A stretch of DNA of 64,000 bases from Deltaproteobacteria bacterium GWA2_38_16 (GCA_001797335.1 MGPE01000009.1:1-64000); one strand, 5' to 3'; shown: positions 37,724 through 48,700, counted from the first letter of the stretch. Program-made: numbers and translations. Notes: generated by a model from the sequence alone, not told the origin.

Positions 37724-38850
37724 ATAAAACTGTTTCCGTTGTCATGCCTTGCCTAAACGAAGCCTCTACCGTTGGCCCGTGCGTTTCAAGTACTCGCGAG
37801 ATTTTAAATAAACACCAACTCCAAGGAGAAATTATTGTCGTGGATAATGGTTCCACGGATGACTCTGCTGTTATTGCACAAAAATGTGGAGCTTCTGTTA
37901 TTTTTGAACCTATTCAAGGGTATGGCTCTGCCTATTTGAAAGGCTTACAGGCTATAAAAGGTGATTTTATTGTCATGGGAGATAGCGATGGCACCTATGA
38001 TTTTCGTGAAATTCCAAAACTCATTGAACCTCTTTATAAAGGATACGATATGGTCATTGGTTCTAGAACGAAGGGGAATATCCAACCCGGGGCCATGCCC
38101 TGGCTCCACAGATATTTGGGCACCCCTCTTCTTTCAAGGTTACTTAACTTTTTTTATAAATTGAACCTGTCCGATATTAATTCTGGAATGCGGGCCTTTA
38201 CAAAATCTGCCTACCAAAAAATGTCTCTAACGTCATCTGGGATGGAATTTGCTTCAGAAATGCTCATTAAAGCAAGACACGTTCATTTAAAAATTGCAGA
38301 GGTTCCCATTGCTTATTCTGTTAGAAAAGGGAAATCAAAACTAAATTCTTTTAGTGATGGATGGCGTCATTTAAGTCTCATCTTGGCCTATAGTTCCACC
38401 CGACGATTTATGCTTCCGGGATTTTTATGTTTAATGGGAGGAACCGCTATCTCTGGCCTATTGGCACTGGGGCCTCTTAAAATCGGCACTTTTAAATTTG
38501 ACTACCATTATATGATGGCAGCAACACTCACTACTATTTTAAGTTTTCAAATATTGAGTTTTTTATTCCTAGCTAAAACTTTTTTGGCCAAGAAACATCA
38601 ATCTTCCCAAGATGTTCTTTTTCATGTTATCCACCGCTTTATTTCTCTTCACGGAATAAAAAGCAGTATGATCAGTATAAGCGTAGGTTTTTTGCTGGGA
38701 CTATCTATTATATATAGCTGGGTTCACACCCATTTTGGAGAACTCAATAAGGTACGAACAGGGTTACTCTGCTTTACTTTTTTAATTATGGGACTTCAGC
38801 TTTTATTTGCTACGCTCTTTCTAAAAATAATAGATTCTAGAGATAGTTGA
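37720..38850 (+). CDS. GT2-family glycosyltransferase with C-terminal membrane segments
   Basis: The 376-aa GT-A fold enzyme resembles polyprenyl-phosphate mannosyl/glucosyltransferases. N-terminal VSVVMPCLNEASTVG, IIVVDNGSTDDSA, MGDSDGTYDF (DxD-type metal motif), DMVIGSRTKG, DINSGMRAF and a QGYGSAYLKG loop are present. Three or four hydrophobic segments follow from about residue 225. It probably loads a sugar onto undecaprenyl phosphate for GT-C enzymes such as those at 19457 or 30939 (inference). Translationally coupled to ribF. Confidence 0.9.
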   Translation: MNKTVSVVMPCLNEASTVGPCVSSTREILNKHQLQGEIIVVDNGSTDDSAVIAQKCGASVIFEPIQGYGSAYLKGLQAIKGDFIVMGDSDGTYDFREIPKLIEPLYKGYDMVIGSRTKGNIQPGAMPWLHRYLGTPLLSRLLNFFYKLNLSDINSGMRAFTKSAYQKMSLTSSGMEFASEMLIKARHVHLKIAEVPIAYSVRKGKSKLNSFSDGWRHLSLILAYSSTRRFMLPGFLCLMGGTAISGLLALGPLKIGTFKFDYHYMMAATLTTILSFQILSFLFLAKTFLAKKHQSSQDVLFHVIHRFISLHGIKSSMISISVGFLLGLSIIYSWVHTHFGELNKVRTGLLCFTFLIMGLQLLFATLFLKIIDSRDS

Positions 38851-38957
38851 CAAAAAGTGTCACCGCAGTTACCATTATAGATAAGTGATATCAGTACGTA
38901 AGTGGAAAATGTTAATGACAGAATAAAAAATATAGTAATTACAAGAAGTTAGAACAT

Positions 38958-40610
38958 ATGGGAATGCCGGAAAAGCGGGGGGAACTTCTCGCTAAAAACA
39001 TTCAGTTAAAAAGTGTCTTACCTCAGCTCAAAGCTAAGGAAAATACGCTATGGTTTATGTTTTTAAGGGCTGTGGTTAATACCCTTTTACTCACCATCAC
39101 CCTTATCTACCAAATTAAAGATAGCTCCGTCATTCGCCCTCAGGATCTTTTACCCATCTATTCCCTCATTGGTTTTACCTATTTCATTACCATCGCAGGC
39201 ACTCTTCTTATGCCTAAAATAAAAGATCTCACTTACTTTATTTCGAGCCAAATTGCCTATGACGTTTTATTTATTACGGCCCTTATTTATATTACCGGCA
39301 CCCAAGAAGCCGTCTTTACCTTTCTTTATCTTTTTACCATTGCCTTTTCTTCTATCTTGTATCTTAAAACTGGCTCTCTTTACACCGCCGCTTTTAGCAG
39401 CATTTGTTTTAGTACGCTTCTTATTTTAGATCCCATTGAAAATAGAGAAAAGCATTTGATGACCTTATTTTTTAATAATGTTGCTTTCTTTTTAGTGGCT
39501 CTGTTAAGCGGCTATCTTTCAGACCAATTTAAAACCTTTCGCATGAGACTTAAAGAAGAAGAAGAAAGTGTAAAAGAATTAGAAGATCTCAATAAAATCA
39601 TTATTGACAATATGACCAGTGGCCTTTTAACCACGGACCTTCAAAATAATATTATTTATTTTAATCAGGCAGCTGAAAAAATAACAGGCCTTCATTTTTC
39701 TACGATTTATAAAAAGAATATTTTTGATATTTTCCCTGATCTTAAAAAACACTGGATTAAAAAAGCCCCCTCTAAAAAAGAAGTTCCTGTGCGAAAAATT
39801 TTTCATTTCAAAAATGCTTCTACGATAGAACTGACGTTGGGCTTTGCACTTTCCGATTTAAAAGATGCTTATAATCAAAAGTGCGGGAATATCCTTATAT
39901 TTGAAGATCTCACCAAAACCATTGAAATGGAACAACACGTACAACGCACCGATAAATTAGCAGCTATTGGAAAATTAGCGGCTGGCATTGCCCACGAAAT
40001 TAGAAACCCCCTGGCTTCGGTCAGTGGATCTATTGAAATGTTGAGCCGTGAAATTGAGGTAAAAGACGAAAATAAAAAACTCATGAATATTATTTTAAAA
40101 GAAACAGACCGGCTTAATTCTTTGGTTAACGAATTTTTAGACTATGTGAGACCTTCTGAAAAAAAACAAACCCTCTTTAAAATTAATCACATTATTGAAG
40201 ACACCCTGATGGCTTTTTCCATGGATAAGCAAGCTTCAAAACACATTGAGATGAAATTTACTCCTGAAAATAAAAATCTAGAAATTAAAGGCGATAAAGA
40301 AAAAATAAAACAAATTTTTTGGAATTTATTCTTAAATGCAGCGCAAGCCATGCCAGAAGGTGGGAAAATCAATATTCGAAGTTATGCACAGGATGAACAG
40401 CTCTATATTGATATTGAAGACACCGGAGAAGGCATTGATGAAGAAAATATTAAAAAAATTTTTGATCCCTTTTTTACAACAAAGCCCAAAGGAACGGGGC
40501 TTGGACTTTCGATGGTTCATAAAATCATCGAAGCCCATCAAGGAAGAATCAGCGTTAATTCAAAAGTGGGCAAAGGAACCACGTTTACGTTGATTTTTCC
40601 ATTAACTTAA
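38958..40610 (+). CDS. Membrane sensor histidine kinase, PilS-like
   Basis: The 550-aa kinase has about six hydrophobic segments in residues 30-190, a short coiled coil, a PAS domain (IIIDNMTSGLLTTDLQNNII onward, about 214-325) and a HisKA/HATPase core. H346 lies in GIAHEIRNPLASVSGSIEML. NLFLNAAQAMPEGG (N box), DTGEGID (G1) and GTGLGLSMV (G2) are intact. The six-segment plus PAS plan and linkage to an NtrC-type regulator and prepilin peptidase match PilS, which controls type IV pilin transcription. No pilin genes lie in the window, so the target is inferred. Confidence 0.88.
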   Translation: MGMPEKRGELLAKNIQLKSVLPQLKAKENTLWFMFLRAVVNTLLLTITLIYQIKDSSVIRPQDLLPIYSLIGFTYFITIAGTLLMPKIKDLTYFISSQIAYDVLFITALIYITGTQEAVFTFLYLFTIAFSSILYLKTGSLYTAAFSSICFSTLLILDPIENREKHLMTLFFNNVAFFLVALLSGYLSDQFKTFRMRLKEEEESVKELEDLNKIIIDNMTSGLLTTDLQNNIIYFNQAAEKITGLHFSTIYKKNIFDIFPDLKKHWIKKAPSKKEVPVRKIFHFKNASTIELTLGFALSDLKDAYNQKCGNILIFEDLTKTIEMEQHVQRTDKLAAIGKLAAGIAHEIRNPLASVSGSIEMLSREIEVKDENKKLMNIILKETDRLNSLVNEFLDYVRPSEKKQTLFKINHIIEDTLMAFSMDKQASKHIEMKFTPENKNLEIKGDKEKIKQIFWNLFLNAAQAMPEGGKINIRSYAQDEQLYIDIEDTGEGIDEENIKKIFDPFFTTKPKGTGLGLSMVHKIIEAHQGRISVNSKVGKGTTFTLIFPLT

Positions 40611-40626
40611 GAAGGAGGAACGTACC

Positions 40627-42018
40627 ATGGACGATCACAAACCTAAAATTCTCGTCGTAGATGATGAGGAAAGCTTAAGGGAATTTTTGGAAATTATGCT
40701 AAAACGAGAGGGCTATGACATTGCTACCGCCCCCGATGGAGATCAGGCCATTAAGCTTTTAACGAAAAAAAGCTTTGATATGGTCATTACTGATCTTCAA
40801 ATGCCTAAAATTCACGGCATGCAGGTTTTAGCCAAAGCCAAAGAAATTGACCCAGAACTCGTGGTTTTGGTTATTACGGCTTTTGGCTCCACAGAATCGG
40901 CTGTTGAAGCCATGAAACTAGGTGCTTATGACTACATCACCAAACCTTTTAAAATAGATGAAATTAAACTCATCATTAAAAAGGCATTGGAAAAAAGGAT
41001 CTTAGCCAGAGAAAATATTTTCTTAAAGAAAGAATTGGGTGCAAAGTTTAACTTTGGAAATTTGGTAGGAAGTGCCCAATCCATGCTTAAGATCTATGAT
41101 TTAATCCAGCGGGTGTGTGAAACCAAAACCAATGTGCTCATTACCGGCGAAAGCGGAACCGGAAAAGAGCTCGTGGCTAAAGCCATTCATTATAATGGCC
41201 CTTTAAAAGATAAGCCCTTTGTAACGGTAAACTGTGGAGCCATTCCAGAAAACCTCATGGAAAGTGAAATGTTTGGGCATAAAAAAGGCTCCTTTACTGG
41301 CGCTATTTCCGATAAACTCGGCCTTTTTGAAGTAGCCAACAATGGAACTATTTTCTTAGATGAGATTGGAGAATTACCGCTTCATATTCAAGTAAAACTG
41401 CTTCGAGTTTTGCAAGATAAAACCTTTCGAAAAGTCGGAGGCACAGAAGACATTACGGTGAATGTCCGCATTATGGCAGCTACGAATAAAGAACTTGGAC
41501 AGGAAGTATCTAAAGGCAATTTTAGAGAAGATCTCTACTATAGGCTCAATGTCATTCACATCCAACTTCCCCCGCTTCGCGAGAGGAAAGAAGATGTCTC
41601 TATTTTAGCTCAACACTTTTTAGAAAAGTTCAATAAGCAGCTTGGGAAAGACATTAAGAAAATTTCTAAAGAAGCCATGGATGCTCTGAGCCAGTACGAT
41701 TATCCTGGAAATGTGAGAGAACTTGAGAATATTATTGAGCGAACGGTATCTTTGGAAAGAGGAGCGGCTATTTTGCCAGAAAGTTTGCCACCGGTTATTT
41801 TTCATCCGGGTGCATTGTTAAGCAGGCGAGCTTCTCATTCAGACTTATCGGTGACAACCGATGGAGTTAATCTAGAAGAAATTGTGGGAAATCTGGAGAA
41901 AGATCTTATTGAAAAAGCATTGAAAAAAGCCGGAGGGGTAAAGAAAAAAGCAGCTAAGCTTTTAGGCATTAGCTTTAGATCGATGCGATACCGACTTGAA
42001 AAATATGGAATGGAGTAA
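40627..42018 (+). CDS. Sigma-54-dependent response regulator, PilR/NtrC-like
   Basis: The 463-aa regulator has a receiver domain (phospho-acceptor D56 in VITDLQMPK), an AAA+ domain (Walker A GESGTGKE near 174-181, the sigma-54 contact loop GSFTGA at 221-226, Walker B FLDEIGELP) and a C-terminal Fis-type helix-turn-helix, KKKAAKLLGISFRSMRYRL. The loop has Ser for the more common Ala in GAFTGA. AGGAGG precedes the ATG. It directly follows its kinase and probably activates sigma-54 promoters of pilus genes elsewhere. Confidence 0.93.
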   Translation: MDDHKPKILVVDDEESLREFLEIMLKREGYDIATAPDGDQAIKLLTKKSFDMVITDLQMPKIHGMQVLAKAKEIDPELVVLVITAFGSTESAVEAMKLGAYDYITKPFKIDEIKLIIKKALEKRILARENIFLKKELGAKFNFGNLVGSAQSMLKIYDLIQRVCETKTNVLITGESGTGKELVAKAIHYNGPLKDKPFVTVNCGAIPENLMESEMFGHKKGSFTGAISDKLGLFEVANNGTIFLDEIGELPLHIQVKLLRVLQDKTFRKVGGTEDITVNVRIMAATNKELGQEVSKGNFREDLYYRLNVIHIQLPPLRERKEDVSILAQHFLEKFNKQLGKDIKKISKEAMDALSQYDYPGNVRELENIIERTVSLERGAAILPESLPPVIFHPGALLSRRASHSDLSVTTDGVNLEEIVGNLEKDLIEKALKKAGGVKKKAAKLLGISFRSMRYRLEKYGME

Positions 42019-42766
42019 TTTCTTCTATTTGATGTTTGGGGCACTCCTTGGAAGTTTTTTAAATGTTTGTATCGTTCGTCTTCCAAAAGAAGAATCCATT
42101 ATTTGGCCTTCTTCTCATTGTAGACACTGTAACAAAACACTTCCGTGGTATGATCTCATCCCTATTTTAAGTTATCTCTATCTTTTGGGACGGTGCCAAT
42201 TTTGTAAGGAAAAAATTTCTGTTGAATACCCCCTCATAGAACTCATCACAGCTTTTCTTGCGCTTTGGGTATTTCATGAATTTGGATTTAGGACGCAGGG
42301 ATTTGCATACCTTATTTTTGTCTCAGCACTTCTGGTTACAACTGTCATTGATATTCACTATCGTATTATTCCAGATTCTATCAGTATCGGAGGAACGATT
42401 TTAGGATTTCTCCTCTCCTTTCATTTTTTACAAATTTCTTATATAGACTCCAGTCTGGGTATTTTACTGGGAGGAGGCGTTTTATTTATTATTGCGTATC
42501 TATATCTCAAATTTACTGGACGAGAAGGTATGGGAGGAGGAGATATTAAATTAGCCGCCATGATAGGTGCTTTTTTAGGATATAAATTTGTCTTTTTAGT
42601 GCTCTTTATTAGCTCAATTGCAGGATCTTTGGTGGGGATTGGCCTTATCCTTATACAAAGACAAGATTTAAAATCGGCGTTACCTTTTGGTCCTTTTTTA
42701 GCCGTAGGAGCTCTTTCTTCTCTTTTTTACGGAGAGCCACTCCTCTATTGGTTAGGATATTTTTAG
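42005..42766 (+). CDS. pilD: Type IV prepilin peptidase / N-methyltransferase (PilD-like)
   Basis: This inner-membrane aspartyl protease cleaves prepilin leader peptides and methylates the new N-terminus. The N-terminal domain has GALLGSFLNVCIVRLP and two CxxC pairs (CRHCNK, CQFCKE) for metal binding. The catalytic aspartates are in TTVIDIHYRIIPD and MGGGDIKLAAMIGAFLG. The length is 253 aa from the ATG at 42005, which overlaps the regulator; a TTG at 41996 is possible. Confidence 0.94.
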   Translation: MEWSNFFYLMFGALLGSFLNVCIVRLPKEESIIWPSSHCRHCNKTLPWYDLIPILSYLYLLGRCQFCKEKISVEYPLIELITAFLALWVFHEFGFRTQGFAYLIFVSALLVTTVIDIHYRIIPDSISIGGTILGFLLSFHFLQISYIDSSLGILLGGGVLFIIAYLYLKFTGREGMGGGDIKLAAMIGAFLGYKFVFLVLFISSIAGSLVGIGLILIQRQDLKSALPFGPFLAVGALSSLFYGEPLLYWLGYF

Positions 42767-42774
42767 TCTCTCAT

Positions 42775-43512
42775 ATGAAACACGCTCCTGCTTCCCAATA
42801 CCATCTTAAAGACCGCCAAGAGTTTTATGATAAAACATTTAAAACCAAAGACATTCAAGATCACCCTTCTAATTACCGCTCCATTTTAAAAATACTAGAG
42901 ATCCTTCGCTATGCTCAGGATGACCATTTTAAGTTTTTAGATATTTCCTGTGGCAGCGGAAGACTACTTCAAGAAATAAAAGATCTCACGCTTAAAACCT
43001 TTGGAGGAGATTTTTCAAAAACTGCCTTGGATCTTGCTAAAGCACGCTGCCCAAAAACAAATTTTATCCTTTTTAATGGTGAAAAACTCCCTTTCAAAAA
43101 TGATACCTTCTATATGGCTACAAACTGTGGTTCCCTTGAACATTATGAACATCCCCAGATGGGAATAAGTGAAATGTCTCGTGTTCTTAAAAAGGGGGGA
43201 AAAGCGTTGATTATTGTTCCCAATAGTTTTCAATGGAGACATATTGTAGAAGTATTTTGGCGAGGCGGGCTAAAAGATTCTTGGCAAACGTATGATTTAC
43301 ATCTTACGAAAAGCGATTGGATAAAACTTATTCAAGAAAATGGTCTAAAAGTTTTAAAAACGTATAAATTTGAAGATGTCCCAGAGCTCATTCAATGGAA
43401 CAAGGGACAGATTAAACTAAAATCTTTTAAAAAATTCCTGCGAGATCTTTTGGCAAAATACCTATTTCCACTTAATTTTACGAAACAATTCATGTTTTTG
43501 TGTGCTAAATAG
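42775..43512 (+). CDS. Class I SAM-dependent methyltransferase
   Basis: The 245-aa enzyme has Rossmann motif I FLDISCGSGRLLQEI, a following acidic motif GGDFSKTALDLAKARCP, NFILFNGEKLPFKND and VLKKGGKALIIVPN, placing it among the Methyltransf_11-type enzymes. The substrate is unknown. Residues about 42-50 (EILRYAQDD) are encoded by a short palindromic repeat, just before motif I. The start is ATG 42775, eight bases after the pilD stop; no Shine-Dalgarno is clear. Confidence 0.85.
   Translation: MKHAPASQYHLKDRQEFYDKTFKTKDIQDHPSNYRSILKILEILRYAQDDHFKFLDISCGSGRLLQEIKDLTLKTFGGDFSKTALDLAKARCPKTNFILFNGEKLPFKNDTFYMATNCGSLEHYEHPQMGISEMSRVLKKGGKALIIVPNSFQWRHIVEVFWRGGLKDSWQTYDLHLTKSDWIKLIQENGLKVLKTYKFEDVPELIQWNKGQIKLKSFKKFLRDLLAKYLFPLNFTKQFMFLCAK
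42899..42924 (+). repeat. Short palindromic repeat inside the methyltransferase gene
   Basis: AGATCCTTCGC-TATG-CTCAGGATGAC is a GATCC...GGATGAC family member. It encodes LRYAQDD in frame. Confidence 0.75.
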
Positions 43513-43521
43513 GACTTCTTA

Positions 43522-43610
43522 GACAGGAGATGTCTTCCTAGTATTTCTGAGGTAAAGCGCAGGCCTTCGGGGCCGAGCCACGAAGAAATACTAGGAAGAC
43601 ATCTCCTGTC
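43522..43610. terminator. 89-bp hairpin with perfect 27-bp arms between convergent genes
   Basis: Bases 43522-43548 are the exact reverse complement of 43584-43610. The loop holds a smaller GGCC-TTCGG-GGCC hairpin. It lies between the ends of the methyltransferase (43512) and ppiC (43621) genes, so it is well placed to stop transcription from both sides. Its size and higher G+C suggest it is also a dispersed palindromic repeat rather than an ordinary terminator. Confidence 0.7.
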
Positions 43611-43620
43611 CTGATGTTTA

Positions 43621-44445
43621 TTAGTCTTGAATTAAGCTTTCATTAATGGTGATTTTGGCGTTCTTTTTGAGTTTAGAAAAAAATCCTTCGTAAATTTCCT
43701 TTTGTTTTTGCACACGAATTTGATTCTCAAGCCTTCTCTTATCTGCACTTTTAAAATCGCGCACCCCGGTGAGTTTAATAATATGATAGCCATATTTGGT
43801 TCTCACCAGATCACTCACATCCCCTACTTTTTTAAGCTTAAAAGCAACTTCAGAAAATTCTGGAACCATACTGTCCCTCGTAAAAAAATCCAAATCTCCT
43901 CCATTTTTAGCCGAGGGACCTTCAGAATATTTTTTAGCAAGCTCCGTAAAATCTTCCCCTTTTTTAATTTTATCCAAAATCTCTTGTGCTTTTTTCTTTA
44001 TCTCTTCTTCTTTTTTGGCATCGGCATTGGCTTCTAACTTAAATAAAATATGACTGGCCCGAATTTCTGGACTTTCTTTAAAAGATTTTTTTAAATCTCT
44101 ATCTGAAATTTTAATTTTATCAAATTGCCCATAGACTTCTTTTTCTAAAAGATGCTGAGATAAAAGTACTTTATAGTCGTATTTCATTTTTTCTTCATTG
44201 GAAACACCTTGCTTCATAGCTTCTTGAGAAGAAACTTCTAAATCAATTAGATTTTTTAAAAATTCTTTTTTGGGCATTTTAAATTTAAACCGCTCCACAT
44301 ACCAATTATATCGCTGATTAAATTGCTCAAGCGTAATGGCTTGCCCATTCACTTCTGCAACTACTTGAGTGGGTTTAGCCGCTTGAGCAGAACTCATCGC
44401 CCCTATTAGAAATAATCCCAAAATATAGTGAAATCTATTTTTCAT
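43621..44445 (-). CDS. Periplasmic parvulin-type peptidyl-prolyl isomerase (PpiC/SurA family)
   Basis: The 274-aa foldase has a signal peptide ending near AQAA, an N-terminal SurA-like helical region (AEVNGQAITLEQFNQRY, KEFLKNLIDLEVSSQEA) and one rotamase domain (IRASHILFKLEANADA, FTELAKKYSEGPSAKNGGDLDFF, LVRTKYGYHIIKL). It probably assists folding of outer-membrane or secreted proteins. The start overlaps the MATE gene stop as ATGA. Confidence 0.93.
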   Translation of the reverse strand: MKNRFHYILGLFLIGAMSSAQAAKPTQVVAEVNGQAITLEQFNQRYNWYVERFKFKMPKKEFLKNLIDLEVSSQEAMKQGVSNEEKMKYDYKVLLSQHLLEKEVYGQFDKIKISDRDLKKSFKESPEIRASHILFKLEANADAKKEEEIKKKAQEILDKIKKGEDFTELAKKYSEGPSAKNGGDLDFFTRDSMVPEFSEVAFKLKKVGDVSDLVRTKYGYHIIKLTGVRDFKSADKRRLENQIRVQKQKEIYEGFFSKLKKNAKITINESLIQD

Positions 44446-45767
44446 GTTTCATGCTCCTTCGACATCAACCTATTAAACCTAAGGCTTAAAAGCAATCCCT
44501 TTAGTCCTGTCGATATAGAAATGGCCCACCAAATGGAAGACACACCAAAACCACACATATTTACAAAAAAATATGCCAGCGGATATCGCCCCAGAGTGAG
44601 GGGAATAGAAATAAGCATATAAGGACGCGTTTTCCCTATTCCATTAAAAGCCCCTTCAAAAATCATCTCCCATCCTAAAAAAAGTTCTAAAATTCCAATG
44701 ATTCTTAAATACGAAGCGCCGAACGAGATCACCTGGGGATCATTGGCGCCAAAACGTACTAAAAATTCTGGAATGAGAAGAAACATCAGGCTTAAAGGAA
44801 TAATGACCGCGGTAATTAAAAATCGCCCTTCATAAGCAATACGTTTCACCATTTCAAAATCTCGTCTACCCGTGTTTTGTCCCACTAAGGTTGAAACAGC
44901 GGTTGAAAATCCACCTGCAGCAAAATAGGCAAAGCCTTCTACCCGATGTGCTACCGTCACTCCAGCTAAAGGCTCCATCCCAAAACGAGTAATAATCGTA
45001 GACAGTAGGGGATAAACCATAGACCAAATGACTCGTGCAGAGGCAGTTGGAATTCCAATACTTAAAATTTTATAAAAATATGTTGTGCTAAACGTAAAAA
45101 ATGTTTTTAAAGAATCAATATAGTTTTTTCGTCTTAAAAACCAAAAACGCAAAAAGAGACTTAAAAAGAAACTTAAAACTGTAGCAAAAGAAGCCCCACT
45201 CACTCCCCATTTAGGAAAAGGTCCCCACCCAAAAATAAAAAAGGGATCTAAAATCGCATTTAAAACCAAGGCCACAGATAAAATTCCCACGGCTGTTTTT
45301 GAATCTCCATGGGCATAAAAAATTTGCCCCGTAAGCATAAAAATATAAAAAATAGGAAGTCCCAAAATAATGACTTTAAAATAATTATACCCTGCCTGAA
45401 AGGCCGAGGGATTAAGCCCCATCCAAAGAAGTAGTGAAGGAGTTACACAAAATAAAAGGAGCATTAAAAAAAGTGCAATGAAAAGACTCAACTGAATGGC
45501 TTCTCTGGCCACATCAAATGCCATTTTTTGATTTTTAGCCCCAACCGCTTGAGAGATAAGACTGCTGCATCCCACATAAGTGACTCCCATAAAGGATCCC
45601 AAGGCCCAATCTAAAAATCCAGCAGATGCCACTCCAGCTACCGTATCTGTGCCCAAGGAAGAAATCCAAAAAATATCGATAATATCAAATAGTAAAAATC
45701 CTAAATTGCCAATAAATACAGGAATAGCAATTCGAATCATTTCTTTATGTAATTCTTTATTGGTCAT
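44442..45767 (-). CDS. MATE-family multidrug/cation antiporter
   Basis: The 441-aa protein has twelve predicted membrane segments in two related halves. The N-terminal half opens with MIRIAIPVFIGNLGFLLFDIIDIFWISSLG and contains VGCSSLISQAVGAKN. The second half has IGIPTASARVIWSMVYPLLS and TAVSTLVGQNTGRRD, both typical MATE features. It would export cationic compounds in exchange for H+ or Na+. It lies 3 bp after mfd and overlaps ppiC. Confidence 0.93.
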   Translation of the reverse strand: MTNKELHKEMIRIAIPVFIGNLGFLLFDIIDIFWISSLGTDTVAGVASAGFLDWALGSFMGVTYVGCSSLISQAVGAKNQKMAFDVAREAIQLSLFIALFLMLLLFCVTPSLLLWMGLNPSAFQAGYNYFKVIILGLPIFYIFMLTGQIFYAHGDSKTAVGILSVALVLNAILDPFFIFGWGPFPKWGVSGASFATVLSFFLSLFLRFWFLRRKNYIDSLKTFFTFSTTYFYKILSIGIPTASARVIWSMVYPLLSTIITRFGMEPLAGVTVAHRVEGFAYFAAGGFSTAVSTLVGQNTGRRDFEMVKRIAYEGRFLITAVIIPLSLMFLLIPEFLVRFGANDPQVISFGASYLRIIGILELFLGWEMIFEGAFNGIGKTRPYMLISIPLTLGRYPLAYFFVNMCGFGVSSIWWAISISTGLKGLLLSLRFNRLMSKEHET

Positions 45768-45770
45768 GGA

Positions 45771-48700
45771 TTAAATAACACTCGTTAAGTTTCTAACGAA
45801 GGGCAGAATATGTTTCCAGTCCTCTAGATATGCAACAAATTTATTATCCACTTTTAATTGATAGTGCTTTGGATCTTTTTTAATGAAGGTAAGTAAAACT
45901 TGAGGATCTAATGGGGTTGTCTCAGAAAATGTTAGCACCGCTTTTTGATTTCCAAAATCAAGAGCTTTTACATGTAATTTTTTTAAATAAAACTTGATCG
46001 CCATCAGTTCAAAGAGATTATATACTTGGGAAGGAAGTTCACCAAAGCGATCTTTCATTTCTGCTTCAATATCTTGAAGTTCTTCTTCAGATTCCAGAGA
46101 GGCCAACTGTCGATAAAAAGAAATTTTATCTCCCATTTCTGAAATATAATCTTGGGGTATATAAGCAGCAATTTTAATATTCATTTCAGGCTCAATAGCT
46201 TCTTTGATGTCTTCTCCCTTTAATTCCCGAACGGTTTCTTCTAAAAGATCCGTATAAAGTTCAAATCCAATAGCTGAAATCATACCGGACTGATCTTTTC
46301 CTAAAATATTTCCTCCACCTCTAATTTCTAAATCGTGACTGGCAATTTTAAATCCAGATCCCAGTTCCGAGGCTCCTTGAATTACTTGAAGACGTTTCTT
46401 GGCATCGTCCGATAATCGCCCTTCTTCCGGAATTAAAAGATACGCATAGGCTCGTTCTCGTGAGCGCCCTACTCTGCCTCGAAGTTGATAGAGCTGTGCC
46501 AACCCAAAAGTATCGGCTCGATCAATAATAATGGTATTGGCAGATGGAATATCAATTCCACTCCCAACAATGGTAGTACAGACTAATACTTGAAATTCTT
46601 TATTTAAAAAATCGAGCATGATTTTTTCAATTGATGATTCTTTCATTTGCCCATGCGCAAAATGAATTTTGGCCTCCGGGACGAGCTTTTGAAGATGTTT
46701 GGTCACACCCGCAATGGTTTCTACCCGATTATGAATAAAAAAGACTTGCCCTCCTCGATGAATCTCTTGAAGCAGGGCTTCTCGAATGGTTTCATCATTA
46801 AACTGCGTCAAATAGGTTCGAATAGAAAGCCGATCTTGCGGAGGGGTATTAATAATACTGATATCTCGAATTCCCAATAGTGCCATGTGAAGAGTCCGAG
46901 GAATGGGGGTGGCTGAAAGTGTTAAAACATCCAGTGTTTTTTTTATTTTTTTAATTTTTTCTTTATGTACCACTCCAAAACGCTGCTCTTCATCGATAAT
47001 AAGAAGTCCCAAATCAAAAAATTCCACATCAGAAGATAAAAGTCTGTGGGTTCCAATAATAATATCGACTTCTCCCTTTTTTAATTTTTGAACGGTTTTA
47101 AGTTGTTCTTTTTTATTTTTAAATCGGCTTAATGCATCAACCGTCACCGGAAATTGTTCCAGGCGCTTCATAAATACACGATGGTGTTGATCTACAAGCA
47201 ACGTCGTGGGTGCTAAAACAGCTACTTGTTTTTTATCCATCACCGCTTTAAAAGCCGCTCGGATGGCCACTTCTGTTTTTCCATATCCCACATCGCCACA
47301 AATAATTCGATCCATGGGTTTAGAAGAACACATGTCAGAAAGTACTTCTTCAATGGCTTTAAACTGATCAGTCGTTTCTTCATACGGAAAGGTGGCTTCT
47401 AACTCATGAAAATAAGAATCTGCTGGGCCAAACGAAAAACCATTATACGTTTTTCGCGTGGCATAAATATTTAAAAGTTCATGAGCAATTTCTTGAATCC
47501 CTTGTTTTACTTTTTTCTTTGTCTTAATCCATTCCTTGCCGCCCAGTTTATCTAAATTAACTTTATTTTTATCTGCACCCGAATAACGATTAACGACATT
47601 AAGCCGATGCACTGGTAAATACAGTTTATCCCCTCCAGCATATTCAATAACCATGTAATCGCTTTCATGTTCATCAATTTTAAGACGAGTCAACCCTTGG
47701 TAAAGCCCAATCCCATGATCCACATGAACCAGGGGATCCCCAACGATAAGTTCAGCTAAATTGGTAACAAAGGGGGCTTTTTTAGAAATGGAAATTTTAG
47801 GAATTTTCTTTCTCTCTCCAAAAATTTCTTCTTCCGCTATAAACATTATTTTTTCTTCTTCAAATCGAAATCCCTTGGAAAGAATTCCAGACACCAACAC
47901 CACATCGTACATTAAAAAAGATTGATCTTGCTTTGCTTGAGCTATGGATTCCATCGAAAACACACTCTTTAATTCAAAAAATCTAAGCCCATAATGCTCC
48001 ATAAGTTCTCGAAAGCGTTTTCGTTGTACCTGAGTATGTGCCACAAAGAAGATGGCCCATCCTTCTTGTCTTAAAGATTTTAATTTGACAGCCAAAGGAT
48101 GAAGAATTTCAAGACTGGTTATTTTAAGACGTTTTAAATCGTGGCGAATGTCATCATTGTCCTGGGTTTTTAACGCAAGGACCGAAGATTTTCCTTCTAA
48201 AAATTCTAAAGGAGAAATATTCCAATACGGTTGAGGTAAAATCTTCTTCGCCCACTCTTCAGAGGGCACATAAAACTCTGCTACTTTACAAGATATGCGT
48301 CCTTGCTCAATGGCCTTTTCATAGTCCAACTGACATTCTTTCTCAAATTCTTCTAAGTTTTTTTGAATGGCAGTTTTATCAAGATAAACCACATTAAAAG
48401 AATCTGAAAAATAATCTAAAAAATGATCTGTTTTTGAGTAGAAAAAAGGAAGATAGTAATCAACCCCTGGAAAATAAACACGATGTTCTAAATACTCTAC
48501 AATCTGATCCCGTTTTAGCTTAGCCACTCCCATTTCATCCGCACTTTGTTTCACTCGATCCATGGCCAACTGTTGAGTGGTTTTGGTATAAATAATTTCT
48601 CGAACGGGAATAATAGAAACTTGAGAAACTTCCTCTTCAGATCGCTGAGAGGAAGCATCAAACAACCGAATGGTTTCAATAATATCGCCTAAAAACTCTA

